A stretch of DNA of 64,000 nucleotides. Origin: Prevotella multiformis DSM 16608. Its GTDB lineage: Bacteria; Bacteroidota; Bacteroidia; Bacteroidales; Bacteroidaceae. Made by a program: the position numbers and the translations under genes. A model generated the notes under the pieces. It saw only the letters and a list, made by a program, of their open reading frames with translations. It ran no database searches and had not been told where the DNA came from. The stretch spans positions 216,952 to 280,951 of the forward strand of contig NZ_GL872282.1 in assembly GCF_000191065.1 (NCBI RefSeq), given 5' to 3'. Below are positions 34,028-43,818 of the stretch, piece after piece. Every line of letters starts with the position of its first letter. The first letter of the stretch is position 1.

Positions 34028-34660
34028 ATGTCAAACAGAATAGAACGCTCTTCACAAGAGAAACGGACATCCTTCGTGGTCGTCTTCGCTTTCTGCATGA
34101 TGCTGGCAGAGATCATCGTGGGACTTACTTCTCATTCCATGGCCCTCTTCGCCGATGGTGTCCACATGGGATCGCACGTGCTGGTCATCGGCCTGAACTG
34201 GGCAGCATACGTACTGGTACGGCATCTGGAAAGCAAGGAGACAACAAAATATGATACGGAGAAAATCCTGGACCTATCGGCCTTTACGAGTGGTATTCTC
34301 CTGATTATCATGGCTGTATTCATCATCATTGAAGCAGTAGAACGGATGACGACCCATGGAGAGATCCTGAATTACAGACTTGCTTTGCTGACAGCGGGCA
34401 TCGGTCTGGTCGCCAACACCATCAGTGCCTCCGTCCTACATGGTCACCATGGCACGACAGACTACAACAGCCGGGCAGCCTATCTTCATGTCCTTTCAGA
34501 TGCCCTGACAGAGACGGGGGCCATCGTCGGCCTGCTCTGTGCAATGTTCTGGAACATCACCTGGATCGATTCCGCCGTCGCCGTCGCCAGCGCCCTGGTG
34601 GTGCTCAGATGGGCGAAACGGCTGCTCTGGGATACAGGACGGTCGCTGACACGACGATGA
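34028..34660 (+). CDS. Cation diffusion facilitator, DmeF-like
   Basis: A protein of 210 residues with about six membrane segments (first SFVVVFAFCMMLAEIIVG). CDF metal-site motifs are ADGVHMGSH (TM2, His and Asp) and HVLSDALTET (TM5). The short His-containing loop LHGHHG lies between TM4 and TM5. There is no large cytoplasmic C-terminal domain, so it is shorter than most CDF proteins (about 300). It exports divalent metals such as Co, Zn or Cd; specificity is not clear. GTG at 34022 is an alternative start. Confidence 0.88.
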   Translation: MSNRIERSSQEKRTSFVVVFAFCMMLAEIIVGLTSHSMALFADGVHMGSHVLVIGLNWAAYVLVRHLESKETTKYDTEKILDLSAFTSGILLIIMAVFIIIEAVERMTTHGEILNYRLALLTAGIGLVANTISASVLHGHHGTTDYNSRAAYLHVLSDALTETGAIVGLLCAMFWNITWIDSAVAVASALVVLRWAKRLLWDTGRSLTRR

Positions 34661-34736
34661 CCGCGACCCTCCGGGACGGAGACAGGAGCCGGCTGTATCA
34701 GCCTCCTGACCGTCCGGCAGCAGTCCCGACATCCGC

Positions 34737-37700
34737 TCACGCTCCCACGTTTCCGGTCCGTTTCAGTACGCCCCAGGTCTGTAACTCCCCCTTGATTGCC
34801 TTGAGATAACTCTTGAAAAGCACGTAATACATGATCCAGCGATAGAAAAACCGTTGGGGAATAATCCACAGTAGCACCCACAGACGTTCATGCTCGAAAA
34901 TATAAGCCATGATCGACACACTGGCATCCACGAGGAGGAACAGCAGGTAATAGAGGAATATCTGCCAGGCGTTACCCGTAAACAGACCGAGCAGCATCAG
35001 CATATCTGCCAGTGGAGAGAAGGTCGGGATGATGTACTGGAAGATGAGCATATTCGGCATTGCCCATAGGCCGAAGCCGCCTTTCGATCTGGCGAAGAGT
35101 GACGAACGGTGCTTCCAGAAAGTCTGCATCACACCGAAAGACCAGCGGATACGTTGTTTGACAAACTGCCGCAGCGTCTCTGGTGCTTCGGTCATGGCGA
35201 CGGCATAGTTCTCATTTTCAATGACGTATCCATACTCGTTGATGCTCATGGTAAGGTCGCAGTCCTCAGCCAATGTGTCGGTCGTAAAGCCGCCGACCGC
35301 TTCCAACGCCTTCTTGCGGAAGGCACCGATGGCTCCGGGAACAACCGTGACAGCATTGATGTTAGAATAAGCCATGCGGTCGAAGTTCTGGCTTGTCGTG
35401 TACTCGATAGCCTGCCAGTAAGTAAGCATATTGCGCTGGTTGCCCACCTTCACATTACCGGCCACGGCACCGACCCGGCCCGCCTCATCAGCAATGAAAT
35501 GCTTCATCAGCCTGCTGACAGCATCAGCCTGCAACTGCGTATCGGCATCGACACAAACGACAAAGTCCGTCTTACAGGCTGCAATCCCATAGTTCAGAGC
35601 CGATGCCTTCCCGCCGTTCTTCTTTGCAAGGACAGTGACTTTCCCGTCGTTGCCGAACTTTTCCATGACCTTTCCGAGCGTATGGTCTTTGCTCCCGTCG
35701 TCCACCAGATAGATGTGGAGTGCCGGATAATCCTGCTGTTTCAGATTATCAACAGTGCGGACAATATTCACCTCTTCATTGTAGGCTGGAACGATCACCG
35801 ACACCGCCGGTGCCGTCTCGGCATCTATAGGAGCATAGAACCGGCGGTTTTCTGCCCGCTTCTCACGTATCATCAGGATATACATGAAGACAAGCCTCAG
35901 GAATCCGAGAACCAGAAACACCAGAAAAAGGGCCGTGAGGAAATCGCTGACATGGTAAATCAGTTCTGCCAGACTGAGGTTCGCCTGCATGGCATAATAC
36001 TCCTTGCCTTTCTTTACCGGAGGCATGAGAGTCTGACGATTCATGCCGAGATACTGTTCCAGAGAGATGAACTGATAGCCTTCCCGCTGCAGCGTCTCGA
36101 TAATCCTGGGCAGCGCAGTGACGGTCGGCTTTCGTGTCGAACCGCCGGCATCATGCAGCAGAATGATATGCCCGTATTCATTGTGTACCCCTTCCAGCAC
36201 GCGTCTGTAGATCTGGTCTGCCGTCACACCCGGCTGCCAGTCATTCGGGTCGATGGACTCTCCGACAAACAGATAATTCCTCCGGCTCGCAATCACCATC
36301 GGCCAGATCTCCTCATGACCGGTGGGGTCGGCATCAGCGTTATAAGGAGCGCGGAAGAGGATGGTGCTCTGCCCCGTTATGCTTTCCAGGAGCATACGCG
36401 TCAGTTTCAGCTCGGCAAACGAACGCTGGTCGGAGTTCTCTGCCATGTCATGATGGGTGAAAGTGTGGTTTCCTATCGTGTTTCCGGCATCATAGACCTG
36501 CTTCACAAGAGGGAGGTTCTTCTCCATCTGCAATCCCACCATGAAGAAAGCGGCAGGCACATGATACTTCTTCAGCGTACTCAACACCGACGGTGTCCAC
36601 CGTCCGTCAGGGCCGTCGTCGAAGGTCAGGACCAGCTGTTTGTCCCCGCATCGGCCCAGCCGCTGAACGGTGTATGTGGCGGGAAGTTCCCTATAATGTT
36701 CTTCTGTTATCAGCCGGTTGTCCTTGTCAATGCTCACGGCGATCTTCCCCGGATGAGGTTCTGAGGTCACATTCAGCACTTCACCGTCACCGACGAAGTT
36801 GACATCATCCGTACCGCTGAGCCGCATCAGCCGCCCGATGGACATCCTGGCGACACTCTCCCATGACATATCTTTCCCATAGAAACGCCATATACGCTTG
36901 TCTTCCGTACCCAGCCGCCACACGGCATAGCCTGCTACATGGTACTCTGCCCCGAAGCGCATGATGTTGAATGTAGTGGCTGCGTCGGGGAAGAATACCC
37001 GGTGAAGACTGCCGTCATCTTCATTCTTATACGAGAAATTGAGGTTATAGGTATCATCATTGAAGCTGACGGCGGCTCCGGCATTCTGTGCAGAAGCCAT
37101 CATCTGGTCGAACGAAACGGCAGTACCGCCTTTCTTTCCCTGCACCCAGTCATAGCCGTAAGCTGCCAGACCCAGCACGATCTTGTCGTTGGGAACATTC
37201 CTTGCAGCCCAGTCCGTCGCTTTCTCAACCCACCGCTGTGAACAGACAGGGCCGGGCCGGCTCGCTGCATTGTGCTCGTCATAAGCCATGAGAAAGAGGT
37301 AGTCGTCGTATTTAGCCAGTTCCGGCATATTGTAGTCGTCATTGAAAGCGGCGACGGCCTGTGTCACATAGAGACCTTGGGAATGGAAGACCTGCGCAAA
37401 ATCCTTCACCAGAGTTATCAGCAGTGCATCATCATTGATATCCAGTTCCTCCAGATCAAGATTGATGCCGGAAAAGCCGTTCTTCCTGCATATTGAAGCC
37501 AGCTCGTTGATCATCGCCATGCGCTTTCGATCATCCCGCATAATCCGTCCGATGGCTTCCGGACGGAAAGCAGAACCGTAATTGTTCGTCAGCATGGGAA
37601 GAACAGGGATACCCGCATGGCGCATGAGTCTCAGGGCGCGCCGGTCGATCCTTGTCTCTATCCTGTCCGTCCTGGGGTTGATGAAGAACCACTCCGGCAA

Positions 37701-38141
37701 TACCATGTTGAGATGTTTCAGGTTGTTTTTCAATGACAGATAAGCGTGCTTGTCCCAGTTCACATACCATGCCGAACGGATGCCCATACGTGGATCGGAC
37801 CATTCCGACATGTATTTTGCCGCGGCACGGCCCGCCTTGCCCACAAAACGGTGCTGCCTTGCCGCCACTTTGACATAGTTGCTGTGCATCCGCTGTTCCT
37901 TGAAGAAGTCCCGGAAAGACTTGTAGACTTTCGCCGTCTCGTTGTCCTTCATGAAAGGAGCCCCTGCCGACACCACCTTCCGGTAGTCGTGGCGAAAAGG
38001 CATCTGCGGACTTTCTTCCAAGGCGAACATGGCAAGAAACACCAGTCCTAGCAGGAATACCACCGTAACAATCACACGCAATGTCCACTTAAACCGATTC
38101 CAACGCTGCCGCGAATCGGTCTGAAAAACCTGTCTATCCAT
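34737..38141 (-). CDS. GH18-like, NodB deacetylase and GT2 synthase fusion
   Basis: A protein of 1,134 residues. A membrane anchor lies at about 20-40. A GH18-like domain (about 120-425) has GINLDLEEL (Asp229, Glu231). A NodB/CE4 domain (about 503-695) has LTFDDGPDG, NHTFTHHD and FRAPYNAD. Membrane segments (about 730-757) precede a processive GT2 domain (about 775-1000) with VDDGSKD, VDADTQ, AEDCDL and QRIRW, then further membrane segments to the end. The layout fits a machine that makes an N-acetylhexosamine polymer (GT2), trims acetyl groups (NodB) and cuts or binds it (GH18), all on the cell surface. Related fusions are known in Bacteroidetes; the polymer is not identified. Confidence 0.9.
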   Translation of the reverse strand: MDRQVFQTDSRQRWNRFKWTLRVIVTVVFLLGLVFLAMFALEESPQMPFRHDYRKVVSAGAPFMKDNETAKVYKSFRDFFKEQRMHSNYVKVAARQHRFVGKAGRAAAKYMSEWSDPRMGIRSAWYVNWDKHAYLSLKNNLKHLNMVLPEWFFINPRTDRIETRIDRRALRLMRHAGIPVLPMLTNNYGSAFRPEAIGRIMRDDRKRMAMINELASICRKNGFSGINLDLEELDINDDALLITLVKDFAQVFHSQGLYVTQAVAAFNDDYNMPELAKYDDYLFLMAYDEHNAASRPGPVCSQRWVEKATDWAARNVPNDKIVLGLAAYGYDWVQGKKGGTAVSFDQMMASAQNAGAAVSFNDDTYNLNFSYKNEDDGSLHRVFFPDAATTFNIMRFGAEYHVAGYAVWRLGTEDKRIWRFYGKDMSWESVARMSIGRLMRLSGTDDVNFVGDGEVLNVTSEPHPGKIAVSIDKDNRLITEEHYRELPATYTVQRLGRCGDKQLVLTFDDGPDGRWTPSVLSTLKKYHVPAAFFMVGLQMEKNLPLVKQVYDAGNTIGNHTFTHHDMAENSDQRSFAELKLTRMLLESITGQSTILFRAPYNADADPTGHEEIWPMVIASRRNYLFVGESIDPNDWQPGVTADQIYRRVLEGVHNEYGHIILLHDAGGSTRKPTVTALPRIIETLQREGYQFISLEQYLGMNRQTLMPPVKKGKEYYAMQANLSLAELIYHVSDFLTALFLVFLVLGFLRLVFMYILMIREKRAENRRFYAPIDAETAPAVSVIVPAYNEEVNIVRTVDNLKQQDYPALHIYLVDDGSKDHTLGKVMEKFGNDGKVTVLAKKNGGKASALNYGIAACKTDFVVCVDADTQLQADAVSRLMKHFIADEAGRVGAVAGNVKVGNQRNMLTYWQAIEYTTSQNFDRMAYSNINAVTVVPGAIGAFRKKALEAVGGFTTDTLAEDCDLTMSINEYGYVIENENYAVAMTEAPETLRQFVKQRIRWSFGVMQTFWKHRSSLFARSKGGFGLWAMPNMLIFQYIIPTFSPLADMLMLLGLFTGNAWQIFLYYLLFLLVDASVSIMAYIFEHERLWVLLWIIPQRFFYRWIMYYVLFKSYLKAIKGELQTWGVLKRTGNVGA

Positions 38142-38192
38142 ACTGACAACCTCTTTTGTACTTTCTGTCTTTATTATCCTGAACAGTACTGC

Positions 38193-38200
38193 AAAAGTAT
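38193..38200 (-). promoter_or_regulatory. -7 promoter element before the GH18-NodB-GT2 gene
   Basis: TACTTTTG on the - strand (TAnnTTTG), 52 bases upstream of the start codon. The -33 TTTG is not clear at the expected place. Confidence 0.55.
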
Positions 38201-38354
38201 AATTTTATCTGTTCGGAACGGAAAAATACCCTGTAAAAAAACAAAAAGAACAATTAATTTAATATAACAGGTCGCCATACTTCTCAGTGTAAGTCACGGC
38301 CGGAACAGACCGGGAGGCAGTCGGCCCCGACAGCCGGGACAGATGCTCCTTCCC

Positions 38355-40367
38355 CTACCGTCCTATGCAACGGACCAGCCTTCCCTCACTCGTCACACCC
38401 TCGACAACAACCTGACAGCCCCTGCGGAGAGCCTCCGGCAACAGCAGACGGAAAGAAGTGCCCTGCAAGAAGGGAATCCATACAGGGGTACGCCGGCTGG
38501 GCGTATATTTCCGGGGCATCTGATACCCCAGGGTGGTAAATGTCTTCGTATTCGTCAACGGTACGTCAGAAGCCCTGAAATCACCTTTCTTTGTCGTGAT
38601 GGAAATGACGCCCATGCCGCCGACAGCCCCCCAGATGACCGTCGACCCGCTCTTGAAGACATCCACCCGCGCTACATCGCCCATCTGGACATTGTCCAGG
38701 TCATAGTCTTCATTGACGAATATCCCGTCAATTGCGACAGCTGCCGGACGACGGCCGCCCACCGTCACGCCGCCTCTGACATAGCATTTCCCGAACTCCA
38801 CGGTAACGCCCGGCACCCTGCGCAACAATTCGTGCAGGCAGGTCGCACCGATCTCTTCTATATCACGCAGACCAAAGGAGAAATCAGCCGTATGGGCATA
38901 AGGGTCCGAGCGGGAAGCGTAGCTGGGACGATGACTGAACACCTGCACCTCTTCCATCCGGATTCCTCCTTCCGGAACATCCAGCGTAGCATCCGTGCGC
39001 ACCGTATCATCGGCGATCCACTCGAACGGCGGCAGAGCACCCGCATAAGGCGGGAACACGTCTTCGTCCAGCACCAGTTTCACCCACGATTTCCCCGTCT
39101 TCGTAAAGGCATTCAGCACATATTGAGTACCTTCAGGGAAATCCATCCCTTCAAAGAAAAAATGTCCTTTCTCATCGGTTTTCGTCGCAGCATAGAATCC
39201 TTTGTCAGGGGATATGAGATTGACGACACCGTCTTTTATCGGCCGGTGTCCGATCAGCGTCTCCACTTTCCCGCATATCACCGCCGACTTCTCCGCTTCA
39301 TTCTTTCCTCGCCGGCACATTCCCCTTATCACTTCGTCCATGCGGTACCGTCCCCAGCTGTTCCCTGCAAGGAATGCCTGCAGTGTGTTTCTCTTGCCAA
39401 GGACGGAGGCGGGTTCTTCCGGACAGCCGCACAGGTCTTGATCGAAAAGCAGATGGGCGACAATGTCCGAACCGGCCCCGTCGTCCTGTTCTCCGACACG
39501 CTCGATGCGTACCGACAGGTTCATCGTCTCGCCCTCTTTCAGCCCTTCTGCCGTAACAGAGCAGGGGACAAGCCCGTCCGGGGTCTTATGGGCTTCCTCC
39601 CACCTCACGGACACGGGGCATTGTTCTTTCTCCGGATACAGGAAACAGAGCTGTTCCTCTACGGTACGGAAGCTGCTGTCAAGCAGCAGAAAGGCATAGA
39701 TACCGCCTTGGGCCAGGCTGTCTCCATGAAGAACGACTCCCTCCCTGCCGTCTATCTTCCCGAAATAAGAGGGGATGGAACGGCAATGGACCAGCAGCCA
39801 GTACGTCCGCTGCGCCGGATCCTGACTTCCTGAAAGGGTTACATGGACATCCGTCCCCGATCTGCTGACGTGCAACAGCCTGCCCCCGTGCTGTACACTC
39901 TTGTCGACCGTATGGGCATACTTAGAAGGCAGCAACCGGCCGCATCCGCCGACAAAGATGCTTTTCAGACTCTCAAATCCCTCCACATTCAGCATATTCC
40001 GGGTATAGGAGCGAAGCATGTAACGCCCTTTCACGACACCTTCCGGAATATCCATGTACCCGACAAAGCCCTGGTCGCTCCTCAGCAGACGCACACGCTT
40101 CACGATGAGCCTTTCAGGATCCAGGAGTTCAACATACACATAGCGGCTGATGCTGTCTGTCTGATGCGTGATGGCGTTCACCAGAAAGACACGCAGGAAT
40201 ATGCGCTGTCCCGCCTGATAGCGATCGGCATCGGTGCAGACGTATGTTTTCTCCTGTGGAAACAGCTTCACCTGGCGGAGAATACGGTTCAGAAGTACGT
40301 TTTCCGTCTGCGCAGACAAAACCACATGGGCACATAGCAATAGAATCGTGAAGAGCAGTTTTCTCAT
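38355..40367 (-). CDS. Surface protein with MG2-like and TonB-plug domains, no barrel
   Basis: A protein of 670 residues with a signal peptide (MRKLLFTILLLCAHVVLSAQ, cleavage near 19). The N-terminal part (about 25-120) looks like the MG2-type beta-sandwich common in Bacteroidetes (YQAGQRIFLRVFLVN). A carboxypeptidase-like regulatory domain lies near 360-430 (DEKGHFFFEGMDFPEG). A TonB-plug domain is near 515-600 (LRRVPGVTVEFGKCYVRGG, GRRPAAVAIDGIFV, GVISITTKKG). There is no C-terminal beta-barrel, so it is not a classical receptor. It is probably an outer-membrane or periplasmic partner in nutrient uptake or protease-inhibitor-like function; the exact role is unknown. Confidence 0.82.
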   Translation of the reverse strand: MRKLLFTILLLCAHVVLSAQTENVLLNRILRQVKLFPQEKTYVCTDADRYQAGQRIFLRVFLVNAITHQTDSISRYVYVELLDPERLIVKRVRLLRSDQGFVGYMDIPEGVVKGRYMLRSYTRNMLNVEGFESLKSIFVGGCGRLLPSKYAHTVDKSVQHGGRLLHVSRSGTDVHVTLSGSQDPAQRTYWLLVHCRSIPSYFGKIDGREGVVLHGDSLAQGGIYAFLLLDSSFRTVEEQLCFLYPEKEQCPVSVRWEEAHKTPDGLVPCSVTAEGLKEGETMNLSVRIERVGEQDDGAGSDIVAHLLFDQDLCGCPEEPASVLGKRNTLQAFLAGNSWGRYRMDEVIRGMCRRGKNEAEKSAVICGKVETLIGHRPIKDGVVNLISPDKGFYAATKTDEKGHFFFEGMDFPEGTQYVLNAFTKTGKSWVKLVLDEDVFPPYAGALPPFEWIADDTVRTDATLDVPEGGIRMEEVQVFSHRPSYASRSDPYAHTADFSFGLRDIEEIGATCLHELLRRVPGVTVEFGKCYVRGGVTVGGRRPAAVAIDGIFVNEDYDLDNVQMGDVARVDVFKSGSTVIWGAVGGMGVISITTKKGDFRASDVPLTNTKTFTTLGYQMPRKYTPSRRTPVWIPFLQGTSFRLLLPEALRRGCQVVVEGVTSEGRLVRCIGR

Positions 40368-40441
40368 AATTTACAGGGTATCGGTCAGGTCGTCTTGCCA
40401 CAGTCTGCAGGCACAAGGACGACAGTCTGTAGAATACAGTG

Positions 40442-40449
40442 CAAATATA
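40442..40449 (-). promoter_or_regulatory. -7 promoter element before the plug-domain gene
   Basis: TATATTTG on the - strand (TAnnTTTG), 75 bases upstream of the start codon at 40367; -33 not clear. Confidence 0.5.
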
Positions 40450-40559
40450 CATAAAATATTCCGGATTACGGTATCTGTAAAACAGGGAAAAGCTCTTCCC
40501 GGTCGGTTCCGACCCGATTTTGTCATGAAAAATCCACAGCCGGAGTTTCACTGACCCTC

Positions 40560-40660
40560 ACTTGCACCCTTACCAAGCCTTACTTGAGCTCTTACCGGTG
40601 CTTGTTTGAAGGGCAAGTGGTGCTTGGTTGGGAGCTGACCAGGCATCTTTTCCAAAGGGA
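40560..40660. repeat. Intergenic repeat-like segment between the plug-domain gene and mutS2
   Basis: Short inverted pairs occur here: CACTTGCACCCTT with AAGGGCAAGTG, and ACCAAGC with GCTTGGT. Together they could fold into one hairpin. The divergent gap 40368-41021 contains no gene, only this segment and the two promoters. Confidence 0.4.
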
Positions 40661-40922
40661 ATCATAACACTCTCTTTCACTGACCGTTGGAAATACAGAT
40701 CCAGGTGTCCGACAACCCTGTTACCCAAGGATGGAAAGCATCTGATTGTAATATATTTTCAGAACGGCAGAAAGTCTGTGGAAAGAAAAAGCGAATGGTA
40801 GCGGGAAAAAGCAATCAGGCAACAGGCCGTCGGCAGACTCCTTGCCGGCCAGACAGGGCAGGTTATCCCGATCGGAACGAAAGGTTCTGCCCTTGCACCC
40901 GTCGTTTTACAGAAACATTTTG

Positions 40923-40930
40923 TAATTTTG
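40923..40930 (+). promoter_or_regulatory. -7 promoter element before mutS2
   Basis: TAATTTTG (TAnnTTTG), 92 bases upstream of the mutS2 ATG at 41022; no clear -33 at the usual distance. Confidence 0.5.
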
Positions 40931-41021
40931 CAGTTCAAAAGAATGTCATAGGCGGTCCCGGCTTCTCCGAAAGACCGCACTGATGCGTCTTTCCTGCAAA
41001 TGAAAAAATGAATAAAGAACG

Positions 41022-43709
41022 ATGATATACCCCAAGAACTTCGAGCAGAAAATCGGTTTCACGGAGGTGCGCTCGCTCCTGCGGGAACGTTGCCTGTCGC
41101 CTCTGGGAAAGGAACAGGTAGACGCCATGACCTTTTCTACGGATGCCGGACAGGTGAACACATGGCTGGAAGAGACAAGGGAGTTCCGCCGGATACAGGA
41201 GGAACAGGATGATTTCCCGCTGGACCACTTCTTCGACATGCGAGAGAGCGTGTCGAGGATACGGCTGGAGGGGACACACATGGAAGTGCAGGAACTGTTC
41301 GACCTGAAGCGTTCGCTGGAGACGATCATCGCCATCGTCGACTTCCTCAGCCGAGGGGACGAGACCGAACAGGGAGAAACACGTCCCTGCTACCCCGCCC
41401 TCCATGCACTGGCTGACGGCATTGCGACCTTCCCGGTGCTTGTCCAGCGCATCTCGCAGATCATAGACAAATTCGGCAAGATGCGCGACAACGCCTCTCC
41501 CGCACTGCTGCAGATCCGGCGGGCGCTCGCCCAGACGGAGGGAAGCATCTCACGGACGCTTTACAGCATCCTGCGTTCGGCACAGGGAGAGGGACTTGTC
41601 GAGAAGGATGTCACGCCTACCCTGCGCGACGGCCGGCTGGTCATCCCGGTCGCTCCGGGACTGAAACGGAGAATATCAGGCATCGTCCACGACGAGAGTG
41701 CCACCGGACGGACGGTCTATATCGAACCGACCGAGGTGGTGGAAGCCAACAACAGAATCCGGGAACTCGAGAATGAGGAACGCCGTGAAATCATCAGGAT
41801 TCTCACAGACTTCGCAAAGAAAATGCGCCCGAACGTGCAGGAAATCCTCGACTCCTACCGCCTTATGGCGGCAGTGGACTTCATCCGTGCCAAAGCCGAG
41901 CTTGCCAGACTCTTCCAGGGATTTGAACCGGAGGTGGGCGACGAGCCTCACATCGACTGGATAGGAGCTGTCCACCCCTTGCTGCAGCTGTCTCTGGAAC
42001 GCAAGAACAAGGAAAAGGCATCCCGCAACTTACCCGCGGAACCGGCCGGAGACGTTTCTTCACAGGCAGACGCGACAATACAGGAAGAGGGGGACGAGGC
42101 ACGCAATGTCCCCTCAAAGGTCGTACCGCTCGACATACAGCTCACCAGGGACAGGCGTCTGCTGATCATCTCCGGCCCCAACGCCGGAGGTAAGTCGGTC
42201 TGCCTGAAGACGGTGGGACTGCTGCAATACATGCTCCAGTGCGGGCTGTCCATCCCCGTCGGCAACCGCTCCACGACAGGCTTCTTTTCCGACATCATGA
42301 TTGACATAGGCGACGAACAGAGCATTGAGAACGACCTCAGCACCTATTCCTCCCACCTCATGAACATGAAAATCATGATGCGGTGCGCCACCGGGCGCAC
42401 CCTCATTCTCATCGACGAGTTCGGAACGGGCACGGAACCGCAGATCGGCGGTGCCATTGCAGAGGCGGTCCTGCACCGGTTCTGGCAGAAACAGGCCTGG
42501 GCGGTGATCACAACCCACTACCAGAACCTCAAGCACTTTGCGGAAGACCATCCGGGGACGGTCAACGGAGCAATGCTCTATGACCGGCATGAGATGCGCC
42601 CGCTCTTCCAGCTTGCCATCGGAAGACCGGGCAGCTCGTTCGCCATCGAAATCGCCCGGAAGACGGGACTCCCCGAGGAGGTCATCCGGGAGGCGGCCGA
42701 CATTGTCGGTTCCGACTACATCCAGAGTGATAAGTATTTACAGGACATCGTCAGGGACAAGCGTTACTGGGAGGGCAAACGGCAGACGATCCACAGTCAT
42801 GAAAAAGAGCTGGAGAAACGGATCGCACAGTACGAGAAGGACATCGCCACACTGGAGCAGAGCCGCAAGGACATTCTCAGACGTGCCAGAGAACAGGCTG
42901 AGGAAATCATCAAGGAGAGCAACCGTCGCATAGAAAACACCATCCGGGAAATCCGGGAGAAGCAGGCGGAGAAAGAAGCGACCAAGCGGATAAGACAGGA
43001 ACTGGCCGCCTATGAAGAGGGACTGCGGGCTTCAAGTCCGGCTGACGGGCCCGGAAAGGACAACAAAAAGAAACTGAAAGACAGCGGACTGCTGTCTGAT
43101 GAGGACTTCCAGAAGAAAGTCGACAGAATAAAGAACCGCAAAGAACGGCACGAACAGCATCTGAAAGAGAAGACGGACAGGCAGCAGGCCGCCGCCGAAG
43201 CCCTGAAGAATGCCGTCCGGAAACGGCAGGCGGACGGCGAGGTGAAAGCCGGTGATGCCGTCCGGATAAAGGGCCTTACGACCGTAGGAAAGGTTGAGAC
43301 CGTCGACGGCAGACAGGCTACCGTCATCTTCGGCGATATGCGGACAAAGATGGCCGTGAGCCGGCTGGAGCACGTAGATGCCGCCGCTGTCCAGACCGAA
43401 CAGCAGCAGTTTCAGGCCTATCACTACGGCCGTGAGACACGTGAGACCATAGACAAGCATCGCAACCAGTTCCGTCAGGAGCTGGATGTGCGGGGCATGA
43501 GGGCGGACGAGGCGCTGAACCAGGTGCAGTACTTCATCGATGATGCCATCCTCGTGGGAGCCGGACAGGTGAGGATTCTCCATGGAAAAGGCAACGGGAT
43601 ACTGCGCCAGCTCATCCGGCAGTACCTCGGCAGCGTGCCGAACGTGAAAAGCTACCGAGACGAGCACGTACAGTTCGGCGGTGCGGGTATCACGGTCGTG
43701 GAACTATAA
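41022..43709 (+). CDS. mutS2: MutS2 endonuclease
   Basis: A protein of 895 residues, somewhat longer than usual (about 780-800). The MutS core and ATPase have GPNAGGKS (Walker A, near 385), LILIDEFGTGTEP (Walker B, near 462) and STYSSHLMNMK. A coiled-coil region lies near 590-690 and a KOW-like segment near 740-780 (KAGDAVRIKGLTTVG). A C-terminal Smr nuclease domain (about 815-895) reads LDVRGMRADEA and LHGKGNGIL. MutS2 limits homologous recombination and, in some bacteria, rescues collided ribosomes. An insertion at about 330-365, rich in Glu and Ala, partly accounts for the extra length. Confidence 0.93.
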   Translation: MIYPKNFEQKIGFTEVRSLLRERCLSPLGKEQVDAMTFSTDAGQVNTWLEETREFRRIQEEQDDFPLDHFFDMRESVSRIRLEGTHMEVQELFDLKRSLETIIAIVDFLSRGDETEQGETRPCYPALHALADGIATFPVLVQRISQIIDKFGKMRDNASPALLQIRRALAQTEGSISRTLYSILRSAQGEGLVEKDVTPTLRDGRLVIPVAPGLKRRISGIVHDESATGRTVYIEPTEVVEANNRIRELENEERREIIRILTDFAKKMRPNVQEILDSYRLMAAVDFIRAKAELARLFQGFEPEVGDEPHIDWIGAVHPLLQLSLERKNKEKASRNLPAEPAGDVSSQADATIQEEGDEARNVPSKVVPLDIQLTRDRRLLIISGPNAGGKSVCLKTVGLLQYMLQCGLSIPVGNRSTTGFFSDIMIDIGDEQSIENDLSTYSSHLMNMKIMMRCATGRTLILIDEFGTGTEPQIGGAIAEAVLHRFWQKQAWAVITTHYQNLKHFAEDHPGTVNGAMLYDRHEMRPLFQLAIGRPGSSFAIEIARKTGLPEEVIREAADIVGSDYIQSDKYLQDIVRDKRYWEGKRQTIHSHEKELEKRIAQYEKDIATLEQSRKDILRRAREQAEEIIKESNRRIENTIREIREKQAEKEATKRIRQELAAYEEGLRASSPADGPGKDNKKKLKDSGLLSDEDFQKKVDRIKNRKERHEQHLKEKTDRQQAAAEALKNAVRKRQADGEVKAGDAVRIKGLTTVGKVETVDGRQATVIFGDMRTKMAVSRLEHVDAAAVQTEQQQFQAYHYGRETRETIDKHRNQFRQELDVRGMRADEALNQVQYFIDDAILVGAGQVRILHGKGNGILRQLIRQYLGSVPNVKSYRDEHVQFGGAGITVVEL

Positions 43710-43818
43710 GCAGCCGGACGAGGCGACCGGTCGACGGGACGACGGAATCGAAGTCCCCTTACATGGTGTTTAAGACGGCCGAAGCAATAAATCGGCAGCA
43801 GAAGCGTTATATCAGAAT

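Noticed and set aside
35109-36764. A 551-codon + strand frame inside the GH18-NodB-GT2 gene
   Set aside because: Antisense shadow; the - strand has three intact enzyme domains over the same DNA.
38343-39833. A 496-codon + strand frame opposite the plug-domain gene
   Set aside because: No domain and rich in His/Arg/Pro as expected for a reverse complement of a coding frame.
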